Origin: Euglena gracilis | Taxonomy: Eukaryota; Euglenida; Euglenophyceae; Euglenales | Direction: 5' to 3' | Assembly: GCA_039621445.1 (NCBI GenBank) | Contig: CP154956.1 | Coordinates: 91,669,934 to 91,733,933, forward strand | Length of the DNA stretch: 64,000 nt | Shown here: positions 46,328-59,064 of the stretch, one piece after another | Position numbering within the stretch: position 1 is the first letter of the stretch | Layout of the letters: the number at the start of each line of letters is the position of its first letter | Notes under the pieces: generated by a model | Seen by the model: only the letters and a program-made list of their open reading frames with translations | Told to the model about the DNA's origin: nothing | The model's database searches: none | Made by a program: the position numbers and the translations under genes

Positions 46328-47840
46328 GGCAGAAAATTTGCTAATTCCAGTGCTCAGGCGCCAGGCCGCCTCCCGCCGCCCACCCTCCACTACCTACCGA
46401 GGCCGGCCTCACCTGCCTTTGGCTAACCTCGGAGGCGGGAGCAGGGGGCGATGCGCACCTCATTGGCGAAGTGAACGAATTGCACAGACAAACGTCGGGG
46501 CGGTTCAGGTATAAGGATGGCAGGGGTGTGGCCTTGGCCTCGGCCTTGGCCTTTGGTGTTTGGCGCCCGGGGGTGCCCCTCATGTGTCGCCTCGCGCGCC
46601 ACAGGAGCCTGGTCTGGGGCTGGCGTTGGTCCCCGGGCGGTCTGCTGGCAGGATGGCCGCAGGCTCCTGTGGGCGCCTTGGGAGGGGGTGGAAATCCGCC
46701 GGGCTCTGGGCGGGGGCCGCTGTCCTGCTGGGTGGCTTGGCAGCCGCGCCGCGCCGACCTGCAGGCTGGGGGCAGAGCCCGGAGCGTTGAGCCTTTCGGG
46801 GGGGGGGGGGGGTGGATTGTGGTGCGCTCCCCGGCTGGTTGGGGGGGGGGGCCGTCCCTTGGGCTCCCTTGGGCCTTTCTGGTGCCTGGGGGGTCTCTTC
46901 GGCTCGCCTCCTTTGCCCCCTGCCTGGCTTCCTTCGGTTGGCTGGGGGGGGGGCGTGCCTTTGGGCTCTGGGGCTCCGGTGGGTGTGGGCGCCCCTGGGG
47001 GGGGGGGCGCTTTTTTTGGTCCGGGGGGGGTCCGGGGACGTTTTTTTTTTTGGTCCGGGGGGGTCCGGGGGGCGTTTTTTTTCCCCCTGGGGTCCCCCTG
47101 GGGTCTTCTGCTTTGGTGTGTGGGGGGTCTTTGGTCATGCTCTCTAGGCCCCCCCGGGGGGGGGGCGCATTGGTGTAGGTACTGGGGGGCGGGGGGGGCG
47201 ACCGCCGGCCCCGAGATTTTTTCGCCCCCCCCGAGAAAATTTTCAGAAAAGTTGTCTCTCGCCCCCCCGACGCCCCCCCCCCCGAATTTTTTAGTATTTT
47301 TTTGAACACGAGTTCAAACTGTTAGACATCGCTAACGTCTCGCCGCCCTTCGGGCTGCCAACCAAGCCCAAAACTCATGGATTTGAAGGGAAAATAGCAC
47401 TACCGTTTAGCCGCCCTTCGGGCGGCAATGGATTTTTTTTGTTCCATTCAACATGGCCCGGAGGGGGCGGGTTTTGGGAGGCAATCTCTTTTTGCTTGCC
47501 GCCCGTTGGCAGCTTCCAAATTATGATGGATTTGTGCAAGGTTGACGGCTTGTTTTTCTTTGAAACAAAAAAAACATGTTTTTTTGAAGAAGAAAAAACA
47601 GAAAAAAAACGTCTTGGAGGGTTTGGGTGAAAACAAATTTTGAACATTTTTTTATGTCTTACGTTGCACTAGTTGTGCACCGCATTCGTTTATCACCACG
47701 GATATGCCATAATGGCCATTATTGCATTCAATTTTCTTTTGCTTTGTGCATTTGCTTTTTTTTTTCTGAATCACTTCGGACGATGTGATGCAAGGAGGTT
47801 TCCAGTTTCAAAAGCTGTTTTAAACACACAAAAAAATCCA
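46328..47840. other. no gene assigned; G/C-run region then AT-rich spacer
   Basis: 46330..47290 is dominated by G- and C-runs up to about 15 bases, with repeats of GGTCCGGGGGGG separated by T-runs (about 47010..47090). Long Pro/Gly/Arg frames on both strands are compositional. 47320..47840 contains two CGCCGCCCTTCGGGC hairpins (47341, 47411) and T/A-rich runs. Confidence 0.45.
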
Positions 47841-47953
47841 ATTCACAAAATACAGCCTGTATTTTGTGAATACCCTATTCACGAATACAGCCTGTATTCG
47901 TAAATCCAAAATAACGCCCTGTATTTCGTGTTCACACCCACGAAATACAGGGC
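47841..47953. repeat. three consecutive palindromes sharing TACAG/CTGTA
   Basis: ATTCACAAAATACAG-C-mirror at 47841..47871; ACGAATACAG-C-mirror at 47881..47901; GCCCTGTATTTCGTG with an 8-base loop and mirror at 47916..47953. All arms are perfect. The first two have CTGTAT outward of a one-base centre, the third has the reverse arrangement. Confidence 0.9.
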
Positions 47954-48300
47954 AAGCGCCGGGCCTCAATTCATGGTTACAAAGGAATGAAGGGTCTGGA
48001 AAAACTGAAAAAAAACGTCACTTTGATGATCAAATAAATGACTTTGGAACTTTTTCCTCAAAGAAGGCCATTTTGCAAGGAAAAAGGCCAATTTTTTCTT
48101 TTCCCCCCAAAAAACCATTTTGTTTTTGCTTTTTTTAAAAAAACATGTTTTTTGTTGTTCTCAAAAAAACAAAAAAAGTCAACCCGGAATTTGCGCCATG
48201 ATGCCAAAAAAATTCCAAATTTCGTTTGTCGCGTTCAATGCCTTCTTTCAAAAAAGCGCAACCGTCTCGCCGCCCGGGCAGCAAAAAGAAAACAACACAC
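47954..48300. other. no gene seen; left flank of A-right
   Basis: A- and T-run rich sequence. CCGTCTCGCCGCCCGGGC at 48269 echoes ACGTCTCGCCGCCCTTCGGGC at 47335. It is not minisatellite, so A-right inserted at a different kind of site from A-left. Confidence 0.45.
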
Positions 48301-48730
48301 TGTGTACCAGGCAGCCATTCTGCCATGGCACTGTGTACCAGATACAATGGGCTACGGCCTACAAGCTGGCTACGGCCGGGCTGTACACAGCGGCATGGTT
48401 AAACCATAAGACAAAGAGAGAATCTCAGAGCTAGCGAAAGCTATGCGAAAGTAACTGGTTCCTAATTCAAGGTTATTGGGTTTGGTGCTTTGCAATTCTC
48501 TTTTAGAATTCTGAGGGCGAAGTCCCATTTGAATACAAGTTTTATTTCTTTCTTTTACAAAGCTCGAAAGAGCAAAAGTCACTTTCATATAAGGGACTGC
48601 GGTCCCACCAATTCTTCTGCTTGTGTGCTTTGCATTCAAAAGGGGAAAAGGGAAGCAAATTTTATTGTTACTCCCCCCACGGGCTTTTCGGGAGGAAAGC
48701 ATAAGTAGAAAAGCCGGGGTGGGACGTACA
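48301..48730 (+). repeat. A-right 5' LTR (430 bp)
   Basis: Starts TGTGTACC and ends ACGTACA, colinear with the A-left LTRs. TATA-like CATATAAG at 48587..48593. The element's 3' LTR lies outside the window. Confidence 0.93.
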
Positions 48731-48732
48731 CT

Positions 48733-48742
48733 TGGTAGCAGA
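48733..48742 (+). other. A-right primer-binding site
   Basis: TGGTAGCAGA two bases after the LTR, as in A-left; complementary to an initiator tRNA-Met 3' end. Confidence 0.7.
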
Positions 48743-48953
48743 ATAAGTTTAACGGTCGAACGAGGAAAGAAAAACTCAGAAAAAGGCGCCTAAGCACGGG
48801 CGAGGTGTCTCAGGGGCACAAGTGGCTACGGCTGCATCACAACGCCTCTGAGCCCCCACCTTTGCTTATATTTTTGGGTCTTTTCACACAAATTCTTACA
48901 ATTTTTACAATTTTTACGATTTTCACAAAAATTTTCCTAAATTTTCATCTGAA

Positions 48954-51900
48954 ATGCAAAGTGCACATGCACACACTGGAAACGCACCTATTAACTATGC
49001 TTTGTTAATAGGTTCGCTTCGTGGACTGCAGAATGCAGACGAAGTCGCTACAGCGACAGGAAATTTTTCCTTACAAGGGGCGGATGCCCAAGTCGCTTTA
49101 GCGACAGAAAATTTTTATCCACAAGGGGCGGATGCCCAAGCCGCTTCTGCGGTGGAAAACTTTTCCATACAAGGGGCGGACGCGCAACCCGCTTTGGCGG
49201 TACCCCCCCCACAGCTGGGTTTTCGAACCCAAACCGCATTAGCGGTGCCCCCCCCCTCCCACAACAAGCCGCTTCGGCGGTACCCCTCCCCTCCAAGGGT
49301 CTTCGGACCCAAGCCGCTTCGGCGGTGCCCCCCCCCTCCAAGGGTCTTCGGACCCAAGCCGCTTCGGCGGTGACCCCCCCCCTACAAGGGTCTACGGACC
49401 CAACCCGCATTCGCGGACCCACCGTTAAAACCGCCGCATTTGCAGTGCAACATACCCCTACAATGGGTCTACGGACCTCCTCCGCTTCTGCGGAGTCTCA
49501 CTCACAAGTGGGCAGAATGCCCGAACGGGACTGGCAATTAGTGCCTTTTGGCACCCAATTGCCTACAGAGCCCCCCCCTTACGAGGACGGGTTGGAAACA
49601 CCTTGTTTTTTCCAACCCCCCCCCGGCCCTACCACCGGTAAGCCCCATTCGGGACTTGCCCCCCCCCCTCCACAATTGGGAGAAATCCCAGAGCTACCTT
49701 GGTCCGCTGAAATGCGGTTGGTGGTCCCGGACACTGCCGGTGTCATTGTTCCTATGGACAATGACCCCGAGGAAGACCGGGATTCGTTCTCCAGTAATAC
49801 CGTTAAGCGCGTAGTCGCAAATTTACCGGAGAACCACCCACTACAACAGCAATTTCGACACATCGAAGCATGTGTCCAAAATTGCGCTAAAACACTGAAC
49901 CAAGTCCTACAATTTGATGAAGACAGTCACAAGGCTGTTTTCGGCAAGCTGGACTTCCTTTGGCAATATATCCAAGAATTTGGACAATTTTGCCAAAAGA
50001 ATTTTAACTCCACTACAATGGACCTTCAGAACCTCCACCAAGGTTTTGACGCATTTTTGCGCAACACCTTGGTACACAACTTCCAACAGGTACAAGAGAC
50101 CCTCCACACCGCGGAATCGCGGAATAACGCAAAATTTTCACATTTACAACAAAATGTACAACAATTGTTCACACAACTGGAAAAATTTTCTTATACAATG
50201 CAAGAAATGCAGTCCCGCCTACAACAACGGGATAAAGCGCCTACGGGTGCGGAACTTGGCTCATATGTCTCATATGAGCACTTCTCAACCCCGTCCAATG
50301 TTGTACAACAATCCCAAGAACGCATTTTGCGTTTGGGTGATGAAAACTCGAGTCTTCATCAAAATTTTACACAAATGCGCGAAAACTATGTACAAAGAGC
50401 TTTTGCTCAACAACTGGAAGAGCGGATTGCTCGTTTGGAACAAACTTCCTGCAAATGCGGTGAAGTTTCCCACAATTTGACCACATTGCACACTCAAGTG
50501 GCGGAAATCGCGCATCGGCAAGATTTCCTCCATGAAAAGTGGCAACACGATATACAAAAACTTGAAACTGCTTCCAATGCGCTACAAACCGCTACGGCGG
50601 AACTCCAATCCCGCGATGCGGTGATTCTTAGCTTACAAACCGCGAATGCGGAACTCCAAGACCGAGAAACGGTCATAACAACCATCCAAACCGCGAATGC
50701 GGACCTCCAAATTGCGTTTGCAGACCTGAAAACCGCTTTTGCGGATGTTTCGGGACTACAAACTGCAATTCGGGACTTACAACGCCGCTTTGCGGAAACT
50801 TCCACCAAAAATCCCAGTATGGGAGCATTACGATCCACTGTAACCGATTTGCACAATCAGTTACAAGCGGATGTGAACAAAATCGAATCCGCGTTTGCGG
50901 GTTTACACAAACGGTGCAACGGTATTCAAAAATCAATTCCGGATGTCACCGGCATTGAAACCGCACTTGCGGATTTGAATACCCAACACAAAACCTTACA
51001 ATCCACCACTTCCCATTTACAAAAACGCGTACAAACACTTTCTACAAGGGTCTCCGGACTCCAACCATCCTCGGATGGACAAACGGTTCGCAAAGTCGAA
51101 CTACCCCTTTATTTTCGCACATTTTACGACCAAATGCTTGCGAAAAAATAAGGAAAACTTACAAGAATTTTGTGAAACCTTGATGAGGACCGAAAATTCG
51201 GTCACACAACAAGTTCTCACACTAAAACAACAAATTTCGGTGTTGGAGAACCGACTTTCTACAATGATGGATGACAAAACCGCTGAAAATGCGGTAGGGG
51301 TACTCCAACCCTCGTTGGGTACCACAACCCCACAAACTGAGAATCGGTTGAACACCCTTACAACCGCAATGGAAACTTTGGTTAAGCGGGTCCAATTCTT
51401 GGACACCACTTTTTCAAAGCTTTCAGCGGATTTTTCCTCCATTGTTGACAAACTACCACTTTTGGATGAGTTACCCTCATACCGCAAACGTATTAAGCGT
51501 TTGCAGGGTGATGTTGAAAGAATTTCGGACCTTTTCCAAGTGGTTGGTTCATTGGAACAAAGTATCCAAGATTTTGCATTGAGTTTGGACGAGATTCATG
51601 CAAAATCCCGCAACCCCCCACACTTTGCCCCTGAAAACCGTGTTTTCGGTGGTCAAAATGCAACTTCCAGCTCACAACGCGCTTTTCGCGCATCAACCGA
51701 AGCATATTCGGATGCCCGACATCCAACTCGCGACTTTGCGCGTCAAATTCGCGATTCGTTGGATGCCAATCCTTCCAAAAGCGCAGTATGCGCACCCTTA
51801 CAAGCATCTTCGGATGCACATGCCCTACAAGCATCCACGGATGCACATGGTCATGAACATGCCCATAATCGGTTACAATCGCCCGTTTATACCACAACTT

Positions 51901-53775
51901 AAGATTCCCCCCCCTAAGGGTGAATCTTCGGATGAGGAACCGGTTTTTACCACAAAAACCACGAATCCTCCGGTTTTACAACAAGAAATTCGCGAATCGG
52001 GACTGATTCGCGGTATGAGCCATAACCGTACCCCGGGTATTGGCCATGGATCGCGAATGCGAAACACGGAATTTACCGCGGTTCCCCGATTTGCGGGTGA
52101 ACAACGGGATTCCTACCCCCCTGGTATGTTGCCACACCCCGAATCGAGGAATCGCGACCCTTTACAATCTGAATCGCGGAATCGCGAACCACAACCATAC
52201 AATTCGCGGAATTGCGATGTACCAAATACCCATGGTACCTACGGTACCATGAGTACCATCATGGATGCGCATTCGCGCATGCCACAACAACGACCTTACC
52301 CCAACAATTACGATGGAAATCGCCGTCCACAACGCGATTTCAAAGGTACAATCACAATTGCCAACAAGGTTAAGCCACAATGGGACGGAGATCCCACAAC
52401 TTGGAAACAATTTTGGCGCGACTGGACATACTACTGGGAGTTGAAGGGTCCAACCCAAGACGGGAACCCTGAGGTAATCAAGATGGAATTCATTGATTGC
52501 CTCCCCAAGGAAGAAAAAGAACGCGCCCGACAACTTGTGATCCGGAATCGGATTACTTTTGATGAACTGGTTGACCAATATGCGTCAACCTGTTCAAGCC
52601 TCATTTCGCGAATTATGCTGGAGAAAAAATGGCGGCAATTCGCGCCCAGTGACCGAAAATGGAAGTCAATCGACCTTTGGTATTCCAAATGGTTGGGATT
52701 GGCTTCTGAGGTTGATGAACTGGGAGAGAACCAAATGAAGGAACAATTCGATGCGGTTCTCCTCCATTTCATTCCTACAATTATCAAAGACATTCACCGT
52801 GAGGAACTCGCGGACAACAAACTCACATTTGAACAACGATGGAACTATGTTTCCAAACAAATGAAACTCTCCCAACTTTTGGGACAGATACAATCGGCTT
52901 ACACCCACCACCCTACCGCTGGTCTCCCTAGCGGTACGGTAAGTGACCTACAAAAGACTTCTTCTCCAAAATCGCCAAAATTCCCACGGGGATACGGTAA
53001 ACATACAAACTCCCCAAGGGGAGATACAAAAACGCGCTATCCGCGCTCATCTGACCAATCTTCTGACAAAACTTGCTTTTTGTACAACAAAGCGGGACAT
53101 ATGTCCCGTGAATGCCCCTACCCTGATACGCGAAAGCGGTATCAGAGTCCAAGGGGTTCACAATCCTCACGGAGCTCGCGCTCCTCTGGGTTTTCACACA
53201 AATCTGGACAATCACAATCTTCGGGTTATCGCCAAAGGTCCCGTTCACCGTTCCGCGACCGCGGACGCGATCGCGCACCTCGTGGTCGATCACCCCGACC
53301 CCCTTACAAACGTGGTACAAATCGCGACTCATCACGATCACGTTCGCGAAGTGGATCATCTTCTTCGCGATCGTCATCCGGGAAACCGGATTACAACAAG
53401 AACCGTGGTCAAACGGGAATTCGTTCACCAAGACCTCCAAGGAGTGAAAGCCCATCACATAACCGACAACAGTCACAAAACCGACAAAAGTGTTCCCTTT
53501 GTGGATCACATAACCACCATTCGTCCAAATGTTATCGTTATCGCTCTCCCCGCCCGAACCAACGTTACTACAATGATACAAAACACAACAACAAACACAA
53601 GGTCGGGTTCAAAATCTCCTCTTTGGAGGAGGGAACCCCGGCTTCGGGCAGGGAGGGGGATGAGAACTCTGAATCCTCGTTGGAGGATGACCGCAATGCG
53701 GTCCGCGCATTGCGCGCTATCTACTCACACAAGAAAACGATAAACAGCCGAAGTGCTGAATCGGACTTGGAGTAG
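48954..53775 (+). pseudogene. A-right gag, three frames
   Basis: ATG at 48954. Frame changes occur in the C-run repeats (about 49210..49385), at about 51140 (one extra base making TAA, where A-left reads through) and at about 51880. It shows the complete domain order: leader with AQVALATENF-type repeats; coiled coil (about 49850..51550); capsid-like domain (about 52370..52880); a knuckle reading CFLYNKAGHMSREC, in which the second Cys is Tyr; a Ser/Arg/Asp-rich RS-like stretch (about 53240..53400); a second, intact knuckle CSLCGSHNHHSSKC (about 53491..53532); an acidic tail; and TAG at 53773, in frame with the protease start. Confidence 0.85.
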
Positions 53776-53910
53776 GGGAGCCCGAGGTCTGTGGGCACGG
53801 ACCTCTGGGCTGATGAACAGACGGAAGTAGGACCTGATCAACCTTACTTTCCCTGCCCATCTGCCTTTTTGGTCGGTACCCGGAACATTTTCGGGTCCCC
53901 CACCCCCAAC
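53776..53910 (+). pseudogene. A-right protease N-terminal stub
   Basis: Continues gag's frame after TAG with the same residues as A-left (GTDLWADEQ), then is interrupted at about 53910 where inverted sequence begins. Confidence 0.7.
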
Positions 53911-55238
53911 CATGTTTCGCAACTCACGCTAGAACGAGCAGGTCGTTCTGACGGATGTCGCCAATGGCTGGGGGATCACGTCCGAAGACGATCTTGTACG
54001 GTGAGTATTGTAGTATCAACCCCGGTAAAGATAAGTGTAGCCACAGGACCACATCACCCCAAAACTTATCAAACGCATTTGTATGGCTTGACCGGTAATT
54101 GGGTAGACGAGAATGTGCTTTGGATGAGAATGCGTCAATCTCCAATTGTAGGTCCATTGACTTCGCGATTTATTGTCCAAAATTGAACGCATTCCAGATG
54201 CGGTTCGCGAAAACTGTCGCGGTTTCAGTCTGTATAGGGCTGAAACACAGTTTACCGAGCCACATCGGTAATACGTTGTGTCCGAAGACACTTCATCAGG
54301 CATTAGACATCCACGGTCGAAATCAGGTTGTGTGCAAATTCTCCGGCAATGTGCGCATTGGTAGGAAGTGTCGGTCTGGTAGTGCATGTCAGTCATGTGT
54401 AGTGTGTGCATTTGGGTGTTGGAAGTTGTAGCTGCTGGGGGGTGTACAGGGGTGTCTGAAATCGACACATCTGGTGGAAAACGTAAAGTTGTGCAGCTGG
54501 GCGGCTACTCGACACCGAAATTTCTTCAGGCCTTTGGGCTTTCGCCTTGGAGCCCAGTGAAACGTGGGGGGTTAAGCTACTCGCTTTCCCTACCGCATGG
54601 GAAACACGCGGTAAAAGTGTGGTGGGCAGGGGGGCAGCTTTCTCTTTACCCGTAGGGTAGGAAACGGTGTTTTCGGTTGTAGAAAACGTTGTGGCAAGGC
54701 GTGGGAAGATGTCTTGGGGGAGAAATTTGGTGTGGGTTGTGTGCGTGAAGTAGTGCGCAAACCGAGGGAGGGGCAATCCACAACAAGGCGGTTCTGACGC
54801 AAGAACGGAAAACCCAAAATTACGTCAGAGCCGCGGATACCCGATTCATAACTCCAGGTACCCAGAAAAGTTTGTATGTGTGGGGGCTGTGAGTGGTGCT
54901 TGGGGATGATGGGGAGGAGTATGTCCAAAAAGCATCCCAAGTCACCACCACACATGGGGCTGTTGTCAGCAGTCATAATTTTGATGGGGTACTTGGCTTT
55001 CACCAAGAGGGAGTTGGGAATTAATCCCGTTAGAAAGAGAAGGGGAATTCGACACCCTGTGTCGACCAAGATTCTGCATTTGGTAGAAAAATTTTGTGTT
55101 CGTATTTCCGCTTGGACCAAAATTTCCATGGGGGGTACGGAAAGTGCAGGATCCTGTGTAAAATTGTTGTCTCTCCAACTATTCCAGGATCCCGTTCCTA
55201 CTTTGCTCAGCATTCCAGGCAGAAATTTGGAGTGGGGG
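53911..55238 (-). pseudogene. A-right inverted segment: integrase scrap, Dam-like module, protease
   Basis: Relative to the rest of A-right this block is in reverse orientation. 53911..54035 matches an integrase piece of A-left (about 10905..11030). 54036..54410 matches the Dam-like module and upstream region with internal losses. 54410..55238 matches the protease (DTGC site intact). About 650 bases between the Dam module and the RT palm, including the RT fingers, are missing. The joints lie in C-run sequence (CCCCCACCCCC near 53905; GTGGGGGAA near 55237). Confidence 0.8.
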
Positions 55239-55239
55239 A

Positions 55240-56534
55240 ACTCACAGACAAAAGACGATCCATTTCCGTTACCACTTATCGAATACCTGATTACAAAACA
55301 AGCGGAAAACCGCCTCTGGTCGATTTTCGACTTAGAGGATGGTTTTCACCAGATGCACTTACACCCTGACTCACAACCATACACCGCTTTTGTAACCTCC
55401 CGCGGAGTTTACCAATGGACGGTGTTACCAATGGGTGTTAAGAATGGCCCAGCTATGTTCCAAAGAATGATACAATGGATTTTACGAGACTTACCGTTTG
55501 CAATGGTATACATTGATGACGTGCTGATCGGCACACCGCCTCCACTTACAAATTCGGGCAGTGATATCCTCGATATTCACTACCGCGATATACGTTCCGT
55601 ACTGACAACGTTTCAAAAACATTTGCTTTTCGTCAAAGGTGCGAAAATGCATTTGTTTCGTGACACGATAAAATTTTTTGGACACATTCTTAATAACGGA
55701 CAAAGGAGAGCATCTCCAAGCAAACTCGAAGCAATAAAGAAGTGGACACCTGAAAGCATCAAGACAATCACCAATTTAAAAAGATTTTTGGGTTTAGTGC
55801 AGTATTACGCGATTTGCATGAAGGATTTCGCGAAAATCGCGGTACCACTGACGCGACAACTCAAAAATCGCGCTCCTGACAATACAAAGACACAATGGGA
55901 TGATACAATGCGAGAATCGCTAACGACAATTAAACAACTGATGTTGGACAATGTTGTACTTGACATTGCCGACCCGTACAAACCATACGTACTGGAGGTC
56001 GACAGCAGCGACTATGCTGTCGGTGGCGTGTTGAGTCAACATAACTCGTCCAATGAACTGCGCCCTGTAGCATTCTTCAGCAGAAAGCTACAAGGTGAAG
56101 ACGGAAAAGGACAAGTCAAATGGAGCATACGAGAAAAGGAGACGTATGCCATTGTCCTTATCCTACAAAAATTCCGAAGTTGGGTCGCCAGTTCACTCGT
56201 ACAAATACTAGTGTTGACAGACCATGAGTCTCTCCAACACTGGTACACCGAAGACTTGAACAAAGCCATGTCCTCAGTTGGCCGAAGATGCTGCTGGCAC
56301 GATTTTTTGAGTCAATTCAACCTGGTGGTAGTTTACACACCAGGTCATACTCAAAAAGTCGCAGACCCACTTTCCCGTGCACCCTGGCATTACCCTGGTA
56401 ACCCTGACGAGGGTGATGCCACGTTCCACGGAAGTCGCGAAGCCGACGAATTCGCAAGGCGCGCAGATGCCGCTGACGATTTACTTGATAATTTTCCTGT
56501 CTCGCGGATTTGGCGGCGGATGCCGATACATTGA
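55240..56534 (+). pseudogene. A-right reverse transcriptase (N-terminally truncated) and RNase H
   Basis: Resumes at the residues after DYRYLN (NSQTKDDPFPLPLIEYL), keeps YIDD at about 55513 and the RNase H acidic motifs (VDSSDYAVGG, EKETYAI, LTDHESLQ), and ends at TGA 56532..56534. Without fingers it cannot be an active RT. Integrase follows in the same frame. Confidence 0.85.
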
Positions 56535-57947
56535 TGCCGATACAATGATGTCGTACAAAAATTGCGTAATGGTGTATTGGTTAAGAATTATACCTTATCG
56601 CCTTTACATTTGATTTTTCGGAATGATACTGGTTACAAGTACTGCATACCCTGTGACTTGGTTGATGACGTACTTTTATGTTATCACAACCAAAGTCACC
56701 CTGGGGCCCCCAAACTTCTTTCTTTGGTGGGCCGCAGGTACTGTACAACCCTGACCGAAAAAGATCTGTATAAGCGCTGTTTACAAATTTCGCAACGGTG
56801 CCAAATTTGTCAAGCTGTGAAACCGCGCAGAGGTACCCCCCCTGGTACGATGGATTTTTTCCCCGTACCAAATGACATTTTTACATCCCTCTGCATGGAT
56901 TTTCTGGAACTCGAACCTTGCAAAGGAACAGGTGACAAAATTTACGATTACATTCTTGTTGTCGTCTGTCGGCTGAGTGGGTACATTGTAGCCATTCCAT
57001 GCCAGAAAGCAGGGTTGACAGCACAAATTTTTGGCACAAATGTTTTTAGAAAGATGCATTTGCCTCATGGGTTTACCGAATGAAATCGTGAGTGATCAAG
57101 ACCATTTGATTTCTTCTCAATTTTTTACAACTCTTTGCGGTTTACTCGGAATTGAGCAGCATTTTTCTATTATTTATCGACCAAAAGGCAATGGTCGCGC
57201 GGAAGCGGCAGTGAAAGCTGTAGTCTGCATGCTACGACTTTCACTGGCCGAATCGCACAACGCCTGGTTACAAGTATTACCCTGGTGTTTATTTCATATT
57301 AACACTTTACCGGGGTTGATACTACAATACTCACTGTACAAGATCGTCTTCGGACGTGATCCCCCAGCCATTGGCGACATCCCGTGAGTTGCGAAACATG
57401 GTTCTCTGAAGTAGAATCATTGCGCACTGATGTGCAAAAGCGCGTAGTCGCTATACACTTACAAAAACAAAGACAATTCTTACAAGCTTACAAATCACCG
57501 TTTTACAACCCAGGTGACCGCGTGTGGGTTCGGAACACTAGAACCCGCATGCAATACACGAAGTTGGACCCCCTCTGGATCGGACCATGTGAGATCCTCG
57601 ATCGGTTGGGTACAAGTGGGCGTTACAAAGTCGCTTTACCCAACGGTGTCGAGGGTGTGCACATGGATGACTTCAAACCATACCTAACTCCACCAAACGG
57701 TAAAGCCATACCCTGTCTGTACTTCAAACCACGGTCAAAACTGCCTGAGACAGATGATTTTGTCGTTGACAAAATCCTCGACCACAAAGTAGACAGAGGT
57801 GTACATTACTGGAAAGTACGGTGGAAAGGATATGGTCCCGAAGAGGACACTTGGGAACCAGCAACTAGTTTTGTTGGTTACATCCAACAAGACTGGAAGC
57901 TATGGAACAAACGAAACAACATTGACATTTCTGTAAATACCTTCTAA
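56535..57947 (+). pseudogene. A-right integrase and chromodomain, frameshifted
   Basis: Zinc-binding (CYHNQSHPGAPKLL, RCQICQAVK) and the first catalytic Asp are in frame with RT after the TGA. A one-base insertion at about 57027 shifts frame. The second Asp lies in VSDQDHLISSQFF, with CAA where A-left has TGA, and the Glu in PKGNGRAE. A 25-base deletion at about 57386 creates a stop, after which the C-terminal part and an intact chromodomain ([17 protein letters not shown]) continue to 57947. Confidence 0.85.
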
Positions 57948-58272
57948 GGGAGGATATACAAAGATGTCCAAGATTTTGTCCATAGCATGGACTTTCGACA
58001 AAATGTATAATGGGCGGATGCCAAACTATATATTGGGCGGATGCCAAACCATTTTGTCCCTAGCGAAGGACTTTTCGCGAAAGGACTACGGTCCTATACA
58101 ATCCATTTTTACACTTAGAGCTACAATTTTGATTTTACAGTTATTGTAAACATACAAATATTTTTGTGTCTGTGTACACTTGGTTGCATGCGTACAATGT
58201 TACCGTACAATGTCTTATTTCTCTGTTTCCCCACAGCTCAGCACTTGCTACTATCTGCTTTTTTTTTTTAAG

Positions 58273-59061
58273 ATGGATGCTGGAGGAAGGGGACCTGGTC
58301 CTCTATCCTCCCAACCGTATGTTCCCCCTGGACAACCTCCTACGGGAGGACCCCCTCACCCACAACCTCCTTCGGGAGGACGAGGACTTGCACTCCCTCG
58401 TGGAGAGCAAGTCCCCGTTCGGCATGTACAAGCTGCTTCGGCAGCAAGGCCCGTAGTGGCAGCCCCTCCGTTACAAGCTGCTCCGGCAGCAAGGCCCGTA
58501 GTGGCAAATCCCCCTGTGACTCAACATGCGGTTCCGCATGTTGCCCCAGAACAAACGACACTTGGTGGCATACAATCTCAACCTACGATTCCACAACAAA
58601 CGGAATCTGCCTATGAACAGTTTGCGGTGCCGCAACCGCGGCCCCCGAGGAGATACGATCTGGCTAGTAGCAGTAGCCAACACGCTGCTTTTGCGGCGGT
58701 AGAACAACAATATATCCAATCTGAACAACGACAATGGGCTGAACAATTACGTAGTCATTATTACCCCGCACAACCTCCACAAGGGCAGTATGCCGCACAA
58801 CATCCACAAGGGCAGTATGCCACACAACCCCCACAAGGGCAGTATGCCGCACAACCAGAACCTCCACAAAGGCAGTATGCCGCTCCCGTTATGCCCCGGT
58901 TTCCCAAGTACATGGGTGAACTGACAACGGCTTCAACAGATACAATTCGTAACGCTCTGCGCATGTGCGCAGAGGACAGACCGGATCCCTTCATCCGAGT
59001 GATGTGGGATTCGTACTGCCGACAATTGCTTGCAATCGCCAACAAGCCTATCGCCACCTAA
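58273..59061 (+). CDS. A-right ORF3, Pro/Gln-rich, ~262 aa
   Basis: ATG at 58273, directly after a T-run and AAG. Intact. It has four QGQYA-type repeats where A-left has fewer. The C-terminus ends NKPIAT then TAA, with ORF4's ATG only three bases later and in the same frame. The conserved C-terminal ~60 residues match A-left almost completely. Confidence 0.65.
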   Translation: MDAGGRGPGPLSSQPYVPPGQPPTGGPPHPQPPSGGRGLALPRGEQVPVRHVQAASAARPVVAAPPLQAAPAARPVVANPPVTQHAVPHVAPEQTTLGGIQSQPTIPQQTESAYEQFAVPQPRPPRRYDLASSSSQHAAFAAVEQQYIQSEQRQWAEQLRSHYYPAQPPQGQYAAQHPQGQYATQPPQGQYAAQPEPPQRQYAAPVMPRFPKYMGELTTASTDTIRNALRMCAEDRPDPFIRVMWDSYCRQLLAIANKPIAT

Positions 59062-59064
59062 AAC

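Noticed and set aside
46341-47309. Long Pro-rich minus-strand and Gly/Trp-rich plus-strand frames
   Set aside because: Produced by G- and C-runs on both strands over the same interval; no domain, no consistent start.
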